Positions 7,595 to 16,086 of a stretch of 64,000 bases of DNA are shown piece after piece. Position 1 is the first letter of the stretch. Every line of letters begins with the position of its first letter. Made by a program: the position numbers and the translations under genes. Source of the stretch: Collinsella sp. An7 (GTDB lineage: Bacteria; Actinomycetota; Coriobacteriia; Coriobacteriales; Coriobacteriaceae); NCBI RefSeq assembly GCF_002159335.1, contig NZ_NFHP01000008.1, forward strand, positions 19,061 through 83,060, written 5' to 3'. The notes under the pieces are model-generated. The model was not told the DNA's origin and made no database searches. It saw only the letters and a list, made by a program, of their open reading frames with translations.

Positions 7595-8977
7595 ATGTCC
7601 ACCAACACGACCAGTTCGCAGGGCATGGCTGCGCTCGTTGACGATCGCGCGCGTCGCCGTCTCGAGCGCAAGAGCACGCTCGAGCGCATCACCAGCAACG
7701 GCACCATCTCGGCGCTCGTGATGATCGCCGCCGCCGTGGCGGCCGTCATCTGCGCCAACACCGACGCCTACGAGACCATCCACGCGGCGCTGCTGGAGCC
7801 CATCACCGTCGCGCTCGGCCCCTGGAGCTTCTCGCTCTCGGTCGAGCTCTTTGTCAACGACTTCCTCATGGCGATCTTCTTCTTGCTGGTGGGCATCGAG
7901 CTCAAATACGAGATGACGGTCGGCGAGCTCCGCCGCCCGCGCCAGGCGCTGCTGCCCATGCTTGCCGCGGTGGGCGGCGTGGTGGTGCCGGCGTGCATCT
8001 ACGGCATCGTCAACCGGGGCGGCGCGGTGTACGGCTGGGCCATCCCCATGGCAACCGACATCGCCTTTGCGCTCGGTGTGCTGTCGCTCCTTGGCAGCCG
8101 CGTGCCGCCGGCGCTCAAGGTGTTCTTCTCCACCCTCGCCATCGCGGACGACCTGCTCGCCATCGCTGCCATCGCGATCTTCTACGGCCACGCGCCGAGT
8201 CTTCTGTGGCTCGCCGCCGCCGCGGTGGTGACGATCCTCTTGGTGTTCCTCAACGTGAGCAAGCGCTACCGGCTCGCCCCGTATCTGGTGCTGGGCCTGG
8301 CGCTTTGGTTCTGCCTCTTCCAGAGCGGCGTACACGCCACGCTTGCCGGCGTGATCTTGGCCTTTACCATTCCGGCGCGCTCCGACATCAACGCGGGCGA
8401 GCTGGTGAGCTGGCTCGGCTCTAAGCTGCCGGTGCTCGAGGAGCGCTTCGACAACGAGGCGCACATCTTGGGTCAGCATGACTTTACGCACGCCACGCGC
8501 GGGGTCGAGCGCGTGATGCACCGCGTCACGCCGCCGCTGGAGCGCCTTGAGCACTACATTTCCACGCCGGTGAACTTCCTCATCCTGCCGATCTTTGCCT
8601 TTGTAAACGCGCAGGTGCGCCTGGTGGGTGTGGAACCGCTCGCGCTCGTGCTCGACCCGGTGGCCATCGGCGTGTACGTGGGCATGCTGCTCGGCAAGCC
8701 GCTCGGCATTGCGGGCGTGACGTTCCTGATGGTCAAGGCGCGTCTGGCTGAGCTGCCCACGGGCGTGGGGATGCGCCACATCGTGGGCATCGGTATCCTT
8801 GGCGGCATCGGCTTTACCATGTCGATCCTCATCTCGGGGCTCGCGTTTACCGAGATTCCCGCCGAGCTTCTGGCTGCCAAGACGGCGATTCTTGCCGGCT
8901 CGGTCTCGGCCGCGGTGATTGGGCTCGTCTTTATGCACTTTGCCTGCCGAACTAAGCCGGCAAAGCAGCAGTCATAG
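7595..8977 (+). CDS. nhaA: Na+/H+ antiporter NhaA
   Basis: Electrogenic exchanger of the cytoplasmic membrane that expels Na+ (or Li+) in exchange for H+, giving salt and pH tolerance. Diagnostic segments are FLMAIFFLLVGIELK, PMATDIAFALGVL (Asp near 155, matching the E. coli Asp133 position) and STLAIADDLLAI (Asp pair near 185, matching Asp163/Asp164). The length of 460 residues is slightly above the E. coli protein because of a cytoplasmic N-terminus of about 45 residues and a longer internal loop (about 270-320). The ATG follows GAGAGGAACC. The gene stands alone between two terminators. Confidence 0.95.
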   Translation: MSTNTTSSQGMAALVDDRARRRLERKSTLERITSNGTISALVMIAAAVAAVICANTDAYETIHAALLEPITVALGPWSFSLSVELFVNDFLMAIFFLLVGIELKYEMTVGELRRPRQALLPMLAAVGGVVVPACIYGIVNRGGAVYGWAIPMATDIAFALGVLSLLGSRVPPALKVFFSTLAIADDLLAIAAIAIFYGHAPSLLWLAAAAVVTILLVFLNVSKRYRLAPYLVLGLALWFCLFQSGVHATLAGVILAFTIPARSDINAGELVSWLGSKLPVLEERFDNEAHILGQHDFTHATRGVERVMHRVTPPLERLEHYISTPVNFLILPIFAFVNAQVRLVGVEPLALVLDPVAIGVYVGMLLGKPLGIAGVTFLMVKARLAELPTGVGMRHIVGIGILGGIGFTMSILISGLAFTEIPAELLAAKTAILAGSVSAAVIGLVFMHFACRTKPAKQQS

Positions 8978-9004
8978 CCCGGACGCACTCCTGCGCTACG
9001 TATG

Positions 9005-9068
9005 AGCCGCCCGGCTCGCTCGCAACCTGCCCTGTGCAGGCGTGAGCGGGTCGGGCGGCTTTGTTTTT
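9005..9068 (+). terminator. Terminator after nhaA
   Basis: Long stem AGCCGCCCG (9005-9013) / CGGGCGGCT (9052-9060), extended inward by GCTCGC / GTGAGC pairing and followed by TTTGTTTTT. It separates nhaA from the convergent minus-strand gene and could serve both. Confidence 0.85.
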
Positions 9069-9100
9069 GCCGCGATGACGTTGCTGCCTGGCGACCGAAT

Positions 9101-9355
9101 TTACTCCACGGTGCCGTAGGTGCCGCCCCAGCCGTGCGCGGCGAGGGCGGAGTTGAGCTGGTCGCAGAGCCGTTGGCGGCTGTAGCGGCCGGGTGGCAGC
9201 AGATCCACGATCTCGATTAGGTCGCGGTCGAGATCCTGCAGCTCGGCTTGGACCACCACATCGAGCCGGTCGACCTCGTTGCGCCCCAGGTAGAGCGCGT
9301 CTACCAGACGCTGCAGGTCGCCAAACGCCTCGGATTGAAACGACGCGAAGTCCAT
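9101..9355 (-). CDS. Small hypothetical protein (84 aa)
   Basis: I do not recognise this family. The frame runs from an ATG at 9355, preceded on the minus strand by a strong GGGAGGAG site at good spacing, to a stop at 9101, where the terminator of nhaA begins to overlap. The protein is soluble, acidic and Leu/Asp-rich (DALYLGRNEVDRLDVVVQ, ELQDLDRDLIEIVDLLPPG) and ends with a short aromatic/Gly tail. No signal peptide, membrane helix or Cys cluster is seen. The good ribosome site and the absence of a competing frame make it a probable real gene; function unknown. Confidence 0.6.
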   Translation of the reverse strand: MDFASFQSEAFGDLQRLVDALYLGRNEVDRLDVVVQAELQDLDRDLIEIVDLLPPGRYSRQRLCDQLNSALAAHGWGGTYGTVE

Positions 9356-9604
9356 ATGCGCTCCTCCCTCGGGGTCGATGCTGCGGTCCGCGTGCTGTCG
9401 GCGGGCGCCCACTGTCGCTACGGCGTGCGCCGCTGGCGACTGTCTGCCGCCGTGGCCCGCAACCCGGTTGGCCCATTCTGCCCGTTTGCCGCGCGCGGCG
9501 CAAGATGCCGATGCCACGCGGCGCCGCGCGTCGGCCTGCCGCGCAACTTGTGTTTCCCCCGTTTGAACGCGCGCCCGCCGCAGCCGACCCCGCGGCGTTG
9601 CCGG

Positions 9605-9610
9605 TATACT
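9605..9610 (+). promoter_or_regulatory. Putative -10 box of the aminotransferase operon
   Basis: TATACT in the context GCCGGTATACTTTTG, about 70 bases before the aminotransferase start. No good -35. Confidence 0.4.
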
Positions 9611-9678
9611 TTTGAAGAATGACTATCGGCGCAGCGGTGGCGAGTTCATCGCCCGCGCGCCTTCAAGGGGGTATTCGC

Positions 9679-11001
9679 ATGCAGACGGCGTACGAGAAAG
9701 CCGAGGAAGAACTCACCCGCACGATATACGAGAAGATGCCCGACGACGAGCTCGCGCGCACCGTTGAGGAACTGCGCGCCGAGGTCGCCGAGGTCAAGGC
9801 CCGCGGCCTTAAGCTCGACATGGCCCGCGGCAAGCCGAGCCCGGCGCAGGTGGACATCTCGCGTCCCATGCTCGACATTCTCACGTCCAGCGCCGACCTT
9901 ACCGACGGTGGGGTGGACTGCTCCAATTACGGTTGCTTTGACGGTATTCCCTCGGCCCGCCGCCTCGCGGGCGAGTTTCTCGGGGTGCCGCCCGAGCAGA
10001 CGATCGTGCTGGGCTCCTCGAGCCTCAACATCATGCAGTCCGTCCTCATCCATTACTGGGAGAAGGGTGTGCCCGGCTACACCCCGTGGAACAAGCTCGA
10101 CCACGTCAAGTTCCTCTGCCCGAGCCCCGGCTACGACCGGCACTTTGGCCTCACCGAGGACCTGGGGATCGAGAACATCCCCGTTCGCATGACCGAGACC
10201 GGCCCCGATATGGACCAGGTTGAGTACCTCTGCGCCACCGACAGCTCCATCAAGGGTATGTTCTGCGTGCCCAAGTACTCCAACCCTACGGGCATCACCT
10301 ATTCCGACGAGACGGTCCGCCGCCTTGCGGTGATGAAGGCCGCTCCCGATTTTCGCATCGTGTGGGACAACGCCTACGTGGTGCATGACCTCTTTGACGA
10401 GGGCGACAAGCTGCTGAACATCCACGACGTGGCGCGCGAGGTGGGCAACGAGGACCGCATCCTCGCAGTGGCCTCGACCTCCAAGATCACCTTCCCGGGC
10501 GCGGGCATTGCCTTCTTTGGGTCGTCGCCGGCCAACGTTGAGGAGGTTGCCGCGACGCTCCAGGTGGGGCTCATCAGCGCCAACAAGCTTAACCAGCTCA
10601 TGCACGTGCGCTTCTTGCCCGATATGGACGCCGTCCGGGCGCACATGCGCAAGCACGCCGAGTTCCTCCGCCCGCGCTTTGCGGCGGTGGAGCGCAAGCT
10701 CACCGAGGGTCTGGCCGGCACGGGCGTGGCGCGCTGGACGCACCCGCGCGGCGGGTACTTTGTCTCGTTTGACGGGCCCAAGGGTTCGGCCAAGCGGGTG
10801 TGGAAGCTCTGCCGCGAGATGGGCGTTACGCTCACCACGGCGGGTGCTACCTGGCCGTATGGCAACGACCCCGACGACACCAACATCCGCATCGCGCCGA
10901 CGTACCCCACGGTTGACGAGCTCGAGCAGGCGCTCGACGTGCTCGTGCTAGCCGTTAAGCTCACGGCGGCCGAGCTGGCGCAAGAGGAGCGTGCCGCATG
11001 A
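9679..11001 (+). CDS. PLP-dependent aminotransferase, aspartate aminotransferase type (actinobacterial subgroup)
   Basis: Fold-type I class I/II aminotransferase of the group found in actinobacteria, where the characterised member from Corynebacterium glutamicum is an aspartate aminotransferase. It would convert aspartate and 2-oxoglutarate to oxaloacetate and glutamate. Landmarks are the substrate-side RGKPSPAQVDISRPM at about 55-70, VWDNAYVVHDLF (the PLP-pairing Asp and Tyr), and STSKITFPGAG with the Schiff-base lysine at about 269. The length is 440 residues. I chose the ATG at 9679 behind AAGGGGGT over an upstream in-frame start at 9619 that lacks a site. The stop overlaps the next gene by four bases (ATGA), so both are likely translated from one message. 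Confidence 0.88.
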   Translation: MQTAYEKAEEELTRTIYEKMPDDELARTVEELRAEVAEVKARGLKLDMARGKPSPAQVDISRPMLDILTSSADLTDGGVDCSNYGCFDGIPSARRLAGEFLGVPPEQTIVLGSSSLNIMQSVLIHYWEKGVPGYTPWNKLDHVKFLCPSPGYDRHFGLTEDLGIENIPVRMTETGPDMDQVEYLCATDSSIKGMFCVPKYSNPTGITYSDETVRRLAVMKAAPDFRIVWDNAYVVHDLFDEGDKLLNIHDVAREVGNEDRILAVASTSKITFPGAGIAFFGSSPANVEEVAATLQVGLISANKLNQLMHVRFLPDMDAVRAHMRKHAEFLRPRFAAVERKLTEGLAGTGVARWTHPRGGYFVSFDGPKGSAKRVWKLCREMGVTLTTAGATWPYGNDPDDTNIRIAPTYPTVDELEQALDVLVLAVKLTAAELAQEERAA

Positions 11002-11552
11002 CGGAGCCGCAAAACGACACGATGGACGACTTCTTTGACGACGAGCTTGAACTCGAGGCGGCGGCCGAGCAGTCTGCGGCCAAGGTGAGCGCCGGGGCGG
11101 CCGAGCAGTCGACGGGCGAGGACACGGCGGCTGCTTCTGCGGGCGGGTCCGATGCCGGCGCGGCCGACGCGCCGAGCGAGCCCGCGGGCACGGACCCTGC
11201 TGCCAGCTCCGAGCCCGCGCCGGAGCCCGCCGCCGCGGGCCCCACGCCGCCGCCCTTCTGGATGGTGCTCGTCATCACGGCGATTGCCCTTGTGCTGGGT
11301 GTCATCATCGGCTACCTGCTCGGCTCGTCGGCGGCGCTCGCTTCGCTCGAGTCGATGCAGTCGCAGGCGCAGGCTGAGCAGGCGACCGATGCCGCCGACA
11401 GCTCGGCTTACGAGCTCCCCGAGGGGCACCCGCAGCTCGAGGTCGATACCGACGGCACAGCCCATGTGGCCGACGGGTCGGACGCTTCCGACGGCAGCGC
11501 CAACAGCGCAAGCGACAGCTCCGCAGCCACTGACGCCGCGGGTACGGAGTAG
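10998..11552 (+). CDS. Membrane-anchored acidic protein, unknown function
   Basis: No recognised domain. The first 85 residues are acidic and Ala/Ser/Pro-rich (DDFFDDELELEAAAEQ), followed by one clear membrane helix at about 87-110 (FWMVLVITAIALVLGVIIGY) and an extracytoplasmic low-complexity acidic tail containing ELPEGHPQLEVDTDG. It therefore looks like a single-pass protein with an intrinsically disordered cytoplasmic arm. It overlaps the aminotransferase stop by four bases and ends eight bases before the next gene, which is also membrane-anchored and carries TPRs. The pair probably works together. Composition matches its neighbours, so there is no sign of transfer. Confidence 0.75.
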   Translation: MTEPQNDTMDDFFDDELELEAAAEQSAAKVSAGAAEQSTGEDTAAASAGGSDAGAADAPSEPAGTDPAASSEPAPEPAAAGPTPPPFWMVLVITAIALVLGVIIGYLLGSSAALASLESMQSQAQAEQATDAADSSAYELPEGHPQLEVDTDGTAHVADGSDASDGSANSASDSSAATDAAGTE

Positions 11553-11560
11553 GGGGCACC

Positions 11561-12277
11561 ATGGCGTTCAACTCCCAGCAGACAACGCGCGCCCGCGCCA
11601 TCGTGCTCATCGCGGCGCTCGTGGTGGTTGTGGCGATCGCCGTGGCCGTGATCGCGGGCGGGCTCAACCCGGCATCGCAGGCCGCGCAGGGTGCGGACAC
11701 CTCGGCTGGCACCACGGCGGGCCAGGCCTCAACCGACGGCACCTCCTCCGACGCTGCGGATAGCGACGCCGACGCCATGGAGACGGTCGACGCCCAGTAC
11801 GGCACTGCCGCGCAGTCGCTCCGCGCTCAGCACGAGGCCGACCCCACCAACCCCACGACCCTGCTCAACCTGGCCAACGGCTACTTTGACTGGGGCGTGG
11901 CGGCGCTCAACCACGCTGCAGACGATGACGACGAGGCCCATGCGACCGAGCTTCTCAACGAGGCCATCGGCTATTACGATAGTTACCTCGCCGATAACGC
12001 GGGCGCCAAGTCGGCCATCGTCGACCGCGCCATTTGCGTCTTCTACACCGGCGACCACGCTTCGGCCATTGCCGCGCTCGAGGACCTCGTAACCAATCTC
12101 GACGCCGGCTTTGCCCCCGCGTGGGCCAACCTCGGCATGTTCTACGAGGCCGAGGGCCGCGCCGAGGAGGCCTCGAATGCCTACCAGACCGCTATCGACG
12201 CGGCGGGCGACGAGGACGCCTACGGCGTGCGCGACTACGCCGAGAGCCGCCTGGCCGCGCTCAATGGCGCCTCGTAG
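11561..12277 (+). CDS. Membrane-anchored tetratricopeptide-repeat protein
   Basis: A 238-residue protein with an N-terminal membrane helix (about 9-33, ARAIVLIAALVVVVAIAVAV), a Ser/Thr/Ala-rich linker, and about three TPR units: NPTTLLNLANGYFDWG, a second around DNAGAKSAIVDRAICVFYTG, and AGFAPAWANLGMFYEAEGRA near the C-terminus. TPRs are protein-binding scaffolds, so this is probably an assembly factor on the outer face of the membrane. It starts eight bases after the preceding acidic membrane protein, and GTAGGGGGCACC gives the ribosome site. The client proteins are unknown. Confidence 0.8.
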   Translation: MAFNSQQTTRARAIVLIAALVVVVAIAVAVIAGGLNPASQAAQGADTSAGTTAGQASTDGTSSDAADSDADAMETVDAQYGTAAQSLRAQHEADPTNPTTLLNLANGYFDWGVAALNHAADDDDEAHATELLNEAIGYYDSYLADNAGAKSAIVDRAICVFYTGDHASAIAALEDLVTNLDAGFAPAWANLGMFYEAEGRAEEASNAYQTAIDAAGDEDAYGVRDYAESRLAALNGAS

Positions 12278-12373
12278 AAGCACCCGATCCGCCTGCGCCC
12301 GCGGCCCAGAGCGCCCGGCGCGCCACCTCTCCGCGCTCGAACACCCGAGCGCGTGCTTAACGATTGGAGACCT

Positions 12374-12688
12374 ATGGAACTCAGCATCACCACCAACCCC
12401 ACCCCCGAGCTCTACACCATCACCGTGACGGGCGAGGTTGACATCTCTAACGCCGACCGTCTGCGCGAGGCCATCAACTTTGCGCTCGAGCAGCCCACCG
12501 AGGAGATTCAGCTCGACCTGGCGCAGGTCGCCTACATCGACTCCACGGGGATCGGCGTGCTTGTGGGCGCGGCGCACCATGCGGCCGAGCACGGCAAGGG
12601 CTTCTCGGTTGTTAACGCTCAGCCCGGCGTGATGCGCGTGGCTCAGCTGTTGGGTGTTGATCAGGAGATTTCCATCAGGGCTCAGTAA
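12374..12688 (+). CDS. STAS-domain anti-sigma factor antagonist
   Basis: A 104-residue single STAS domain of the SpoIIAA/RsbV type. The segment AYIDSTGIGVLVGAA carries the serine (in DSTGIG) that the cognate anti-sigma kinase phosphorylates in this family; the dephosphorylated form binds the kinase and releases a sigma factor. The start ATG at 12374 follows TTGGAGACCT. No anti-sigma kinase or sigma gene is next to it, so the partner must be elsewhere. It lies between the TPR gene and the tat genes and may share a message with the former. Confidence 0.88.
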   Translation: MELSITTNPTPELYTITVTGEVDISNADRLREAINFALEQPTEEIQLDLAQVAYIDSTGIGVLVGAAHHAAEHGKGFSVVNAQPGVMRVAQLLGVDQEISIRAQ

Positions 12689-12693
12689 GGTTG

Positions 12694-12732
12694 AGCGCCC
12701 GTGGCTGTGCGTGCGGTCGCGGGCGCTATACT
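12694..12732 (+). promoter_or_regulatory. Hairpin overlapping a -10 box upstream of tatB
   Basis: AGCGCCCG (12694-12701) pairs with CGGGCGCT (12720-12727), and TATACT (12727-12732) starts within the last pair. It could end the STAS transcript and start the tat transcript. Confidence 0.4.
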
Positions 12733-12817
12733 GTTTCGGTTGCACCTACCGCGCTTTACGCGGTGCAAGGTCCCGCGGCGTCAGCGCGGCGGGCAGGTAC
12801 GATTCAGGAGGTTTCAC

Positions 12818-13513
12818 GTGAGCATCGGTGGTACCGAGCTGCTGATCATCGTGATCTTTGGCTTTTTGCTTTTTGGTCCAGACAAGCTGCCCCAGATGGG
12901 TCGCACGATTGGCCGCGCGCTCAGGCAGTTCCGCGAGACGCAGCAGCGTATGACGTCGATGGTGCAGTCCGAGGTCATCGACCCTATGGCTGCCGTGGTT
13001 AACGGTCCGGCCTCGCCGGCCGCCACCGCCGCGCGTGCCGACGACGCCGATGCCGAGGATGGCACCGACGCCCCAGCTGAGGGTGCCGCGCCCGCCAAGA
13101 AGGAGACCTTTGCCGAGCGCCGTGCCCGTCTGGCCGCCGAGAAGGCCGCCCGCGAGGCCGGGGCTGCTGGTGAGGGAGCCGAGGCTGCGGCCGATGTGCC
13201 TGCCGGGGACGCCGCGCCCGCTATGGCGGACGACGACAAGGCCGCCGCGTCTGCGGAGCCTGCCGCTGCTGCCGATGTCGCGGCGCCCGCGAGCGCTCCT
13301 GCTGCCGAGGAGCAGAAGGCCGCCGCGCCGGCCGAGCCGGAGGAGGAGCCCGCCGTCAAGACCACTGCCGACCTCTACGCTCGCCGTCCGCGCCGCAGCC
13401 GCGCTGCCGAGGAGGCCGCTGAGGAGGCCGCGCCCGCTGCGGACGCCGCCGCTCCCGCCGAGGCCGCTGACACGGCCACGCCCGCCGCGCCCGCGGAAGG
13501 GGGTGAGCGCTAA
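12818..13513 (+). CDS. tatB: Sec-independent translocase protein TatB (TatA/B family)
   Basis: Component of the twin-arginine pathway that exports folded proteins. The GTG start at 12818 is set by CAGGAGG eight bases upstream; the N-terminus SIGGTELLIIVIFGFLLFGPDKLP is a classic TatA/B membrane helix with the FG hinge, followed by an amphipathic helix (GRTIGRALRQFRETQQRMT). The remaining 170 residues are Ala/Pro/Glu-rich, longer than in most TatA. The length and the direct coupling to tatC favour TatB, although a bifunctional TatA of a minimal system is possible because no separate tatA is in the window. The stop overlaps the tatC start. Confidence 0.85.
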   Translation: MSIGGTELLIIVIFGFLLFGPDKLPQMGRTIGRALRQFRETQQRMTSMVQSEVIDPMAAVVNGPASPAATAARADDADAEDGTDAPAEGAAPAKKETFAERRARLAAEKAAREAGAAGEGAEAAADVPAGDAAPAMADDDKAAASAEPAAAADVAAPASAPAAEEQKAAAPAEPEEEPAVKTTADLYARRPRRSRAAEEAAEEAAPAADAAAPAEAADTATPAAPAEGGER

Positions 13514-14295
13514 TGCCCATCGGACCTGGACGCATGCCGCTTCTGGACCATCTTGGTGAGCTGCGCCGCCGCCTCACGATCGTGGTCGTTACGCTCATCG
13601 CCTTCACGCTCATTATGTACTTTGCCGCACCCACGGTGATCGACCTGCTCACCGACCCCATCAAGCCCTTCGTGCCCGATGGCAAGTTCTACATTGGCTC
13701 GGCGCTCGGCGGCTTTACCACGCGCTTCTCCATCGGCTTCCGCACAGCGCTTGTGATGTGCTCGCCCATGATCGTATGGCAGGTGCTGGCGTTCTTTTTG
13801 CCGGCGCTCAAGCCCAACGAGCGCAAGTGGGTCGTGCCGACGGTCCTCGCCGCCACCTGCCTCTTCTTTGTGGGCATGATCTTTTGCTACTTCTTTATCG
13901 TGCCGCCGGCGTTTGAGTGGCTCACCGGCGAGGTCGAGGCCGTGGCAAGTGCCTGGGCCATGCTCGATGATTACATCGGCACCGAGATGCTCCTCATGAT
14001 TGGCTTTGGCGTGGCCTTTGAGCTGCCGCTTATCGTGTTTTACCTGGCTGTCTTCCACATTGTGCCCTACGCTTCGTTCCGCTCCGCATGGCGCGTGATC
14101 TACGTGGTGCTCGCCGTGGTCGCGGCCTGCATCACGCCCGACGCGAGCCCCGTTACCATGCTCCTCATGTTTGCGGTGCTCGTGACCCTCTACGAGCTCG
14201 CCCTCTTCATCACGCGCTTCGTGATTGTGGCGCGTGAGGGCAAGGACGGCCTCAAGGCCCGCCGCGTGAGCCTGTTTGCAGACGACGACGAATAG
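13513..14295 (+). CDS. tatC: Sec-independent translocase protein TatC
   Basis: The polytopic receptor of the Tat machinery; it recognises the RR motif of signal peptides. Conserved features are HLGELRRR near the N-terminus, the periplasmic region around PFVPDG, FGVAFELPLIVF in the fourth helix region, and CITPDASPVTM later. Six hydrophobic segments fit in 260 residues, the usual size. The ATG overlaps the tatB stop (TAATG), so the two are translationally coupled. A UUCG-looped terminator follows 40 bases downstream. Confidence 0.95.
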   Translation: MPIGPGRMPLLDHLGELRRRLTIVVVTLIAFTLIMYFAAPTVIDLLTDPIKPFVPDGKFYIGSALGGFTTRFSIGFRTALVMCSPMIVWQVLAFFLPALKPNERKWVVPTVLAATCLFFVGMIFCYFFIVPPAFEWLTGEVEAVASAWAMLDDYIGTEMLLMIGFGVAFELPLIVFYLAVFHIVPYASFRSAWRVIYVVLAVVAACITPDASPVTMLLMFAVLVTLYELALFITRFVIVAREGKDGLKARRVSLFADDDE

Positions 14296-14334
14296 CGCGC
14301 GCTCCTCGACGACGAGGACATAACGCGACCTTGC

Positions 14335-14357
14335 AAGCGCCCTTCGGGGCGCTTTTG
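14335..14357 (+). terminator. Terminator after tatC
   Basis: AGCGCCC-TTCG-GGGCGCT stem-loop with a stable UUCG tetraloop, followed by a T-run. Confidence 0.8.
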
Positions 14358-14408
14358 CGTTACGGGGATCTTGGTGCGTACATTGCAAGGCATTTTGCCG
14401 AACCCCTC

Positions 14409-14610
14409 TGTACATAATTCCGCGCCATGAACCCGGAAATGCGCTGTAGGGGCATAATCCTACCGCCAGGTGCATAGCACGGAAAATGTACAGGCAGCTA
14501 CCTGCGCTTTCCCCGGTCGCGCATTTGCGGGTTCACCGACGGGTTCATTGCCGCGAGAAATGTACACCCAGGCGGGACAAAACACGCCGCCATGAACCCG
14601 GAAATGCACG
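14409..14610. repeat. Inverted/direct repeat cluster upstream of hypA (TGTACA and GAACCCG boxes)
   Basis: Three related units. Unit A (14409-14444, plus) starts TGTACATAATTCC and contains CCATGAACCCGGAAATGCGC. Unit B (14519-14566) is the same in inverse orientation, with a doubled GGGTTCA block. Unit C (14561-14610, plus) shares its TGTACA with unit B and again contains CCATGAACCCGGAAATGC. A fourth, degenerate TGTACA site is at 14488-14493. The arrangement puts B and C head to head on one TGTACA palindrome. It fills most of the 466-base gap before hypA, which carries no gene. Confidence 0.75.
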
Positions 14611-14675
14611 ATGGAACGCGGCGGCGCACGGTGACGGGGCGGCCCTGCGCGCACGACGCACCTGCGGCGAACGGG

Positions 14676-14681
14676 TAAGAT
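14676..14681 (+). promoter_or_regulatory. Putative -10 box of hypA
   Basis: TAAGAT in CGGGTAAGATATGGG, 80 bases before the hypA start and just downstream of the TGTACA repeat cluster. Confidence 0.45.
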
Positions 14682-14761
14682 ATGGGGGCGAATCGCATTA
14701 CCCCGCAAGGGCGGCGGACAAGATCTCCCGTCCCCGCTGCAGGGGAGAGAGGACGGCTTCC

Positions 14762-15130
14762 GTGCACGAGATGAGTATCGTGAGCGGCATTTTGGAGAGT
14801 GTGACCGAGGTCGCGCGCCGCGCCGGCGCCTCGCGCCTCTGCCAGGTAAACCTTCGCATCGGTGTCATGCGCGAGGTGGTGCCCGAGGCCATGGACCTCG
14901 CATGGGAGGTCCTCTGCGAGGAGGACCCGCTCACGGACGGCTGCAAGCTCACGGTGGAGGACGTGTATCCCGAGAGCGTGTGCAACGCGTGCGGCGAGCG
15001 ATTCACCCACGACCGCTTCCACCTGCGCTGCCCCGTGTGCGGGAGCGCCGATACGCGCCTCATCCACGGTCGCGAGCTCGATATCATCTCCATCGAGGTC
15101 GAGCATCCCGACGAGCCCAGCCAACCGTAA
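14762..15130 (+). CDS. hypA: Hydrogenase/urease nickel incorporation protein HypA
   Basis: Nickel metallochaperone that with HypB delivers Ni to [NiFe]-hydrogenase (or urease). The protein begins with (M)HEMSI from a GTG start, giving the family's N-terminal Met-His Ni ligand, and has the structural zinc site CNACGERFTHDRFHLRCPVC (two CxxC pairs) near the middle to C-terminus. Length 122 residues, typical. The start at 14762 is preceded by GGGGAGAGAGG. hypB follows 75 bases later. No hydrogenase, urease or other hyp gene is in the window, so the target enzyme is encoded elsewhere. Confidence 0.93.
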   Translation: MHEMSIVSGILESVTEVARRAGASRLCQVNLRIGVMREVVPEAMDLAWEVLCEEDPLTDGCKLTVEDVYPESVCNACGERFTHDRFHLRCPVCGSADTRLIHGRELDIISIEVEHPDEPSQP

Positions 15131-15205
15131 CGGCGCCGCATCGCCCTCTCCAACAGGCGGGCATCACCCCGTCCAGCCAGCTGCAACCGTAAAGGAGTAT
15201 GACCG

Positions 15206-15886
15206 ATGTCCTCCGAGACCCTTACCATCGAAAGCCCCATCTTGAACCGCAACGAGCGCTTGGCCGCCGAGCTGCGCGAGCGCTTCCGTGCGGCGGGCGT
15301 CTACGTGATCAATGTGCTCTCGAGCCCGGGTTCCGGCAAGACCTCCACGATTCTCGCGACCGACGCGCGCCTGCGCGAGCATGGCCTGCGCTCGGCGGTG
15401 ATCGAGGGCGACATCGCCTCGGACGTGGACGCCCAGACCATGAAGGAGGCGGGCATCCCCGCGGTGCAGATCAACACGGGCGGTCTCTGCCACCTCGAGG
15501 GCAACATGATCGGGCAGGCGGTCGATGCGCTCGACCAAGGCGTGGGGCTCGCCAACATCGACGTCATCTTTATCGAGAACGTGGGGAACCTCGTGTGCCC
15601 CGTGGACTTCGATCTGGGCGAGAACCTCTCCGTCATGATTCTCTCGGTGCCCGAGGGCGACGACAAGCCCGTCAAGTATCCGGGCATCTTCCAGCATGCG
15701 GGCGCGCAGCTGCTCAATAAGGTGGACGTGGCACCGGCGTTCGATTTCGACATGGCGGCCTACCATGCGGTGCTCGACGACCTCAATCCCACCGCACCGC
15801 GCTTCGCCGTGAGCGCGCGCACCGGCGAGGGGATGGACGCGTGGTGCGCATGGCTGGCCAACGAGATCGAGGCGGCCCGCGCCTAG
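15206..15886 (+). CDS. hypB: Hydrogenase nickel incorporation GTPase HypB
   Basis: SIMIBI-class GTPase that drives nickel insertion together with HypA. The P-loop SSPGSGKTS is at about residues 39-47, the metal-binding switch region contains GDIASDVDA and NTGGLCHLEGNMI (the Cys-His pair used for Ni/Zn at the dimer interface), then ENVGNLVCP, and NKVD for guanine recognition. The 226-residue chain lacks both the N-terminal CxxCGC motif and the His-rich stretch of some HypBs, so it is the short form without a nickel-storage domain. The ATG follows AAAGGAG. A perfect hairpin lies 80 bases after the stop. Confidence 0.95.
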   Translation: MSSETLTIESPILNRNERLAAELRERFRAAGVYVINVLSSPGSGKTSTILATDARLREHGLRSAVIEGDIASDVDAQTMKEAGIPAVQINTGGLCHLEGNMIGQAVDALDQGVGLANIDVIFIENVGNLVCPVDFDLGENLSVMILSVPEGDDKPVKYPGIFQHAGAQLLNKVDVAPAFDFDMAAYHAVLDDLNPTAPRFAVSARTGEGMDAWCAWLANEIEAARA

Positions 15887-15965
15887 CGCGCCCGCGCGAG
15901 GGCGCGCCCCTTCCATTTTGGCGGCAAGCGTCTGTCCGACACCGCAAAAGGCCTCATCAGGGCCC

Positions 15966-15984
15966 CCGCAACCGATGGTTGCGG
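15966..15984. terminator. Perfect hairpin after hypB
   Basis: CCGCAACC-GAT-GGTTGCGG, followed by AAATTCTT rather than a clean T-run. Possible weak terminator. Confidence 0.35.
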
Positions 15985-16086
15985 AAATTCTTACCAGAGT
16001 AGGTGGCCTCTCTTGCGCTGTTTCCGTAGATTGAGGCTAACGGATCCGCGTGTGCACCAGTCGTAGAACAGCGGAAGGGATGCAGC

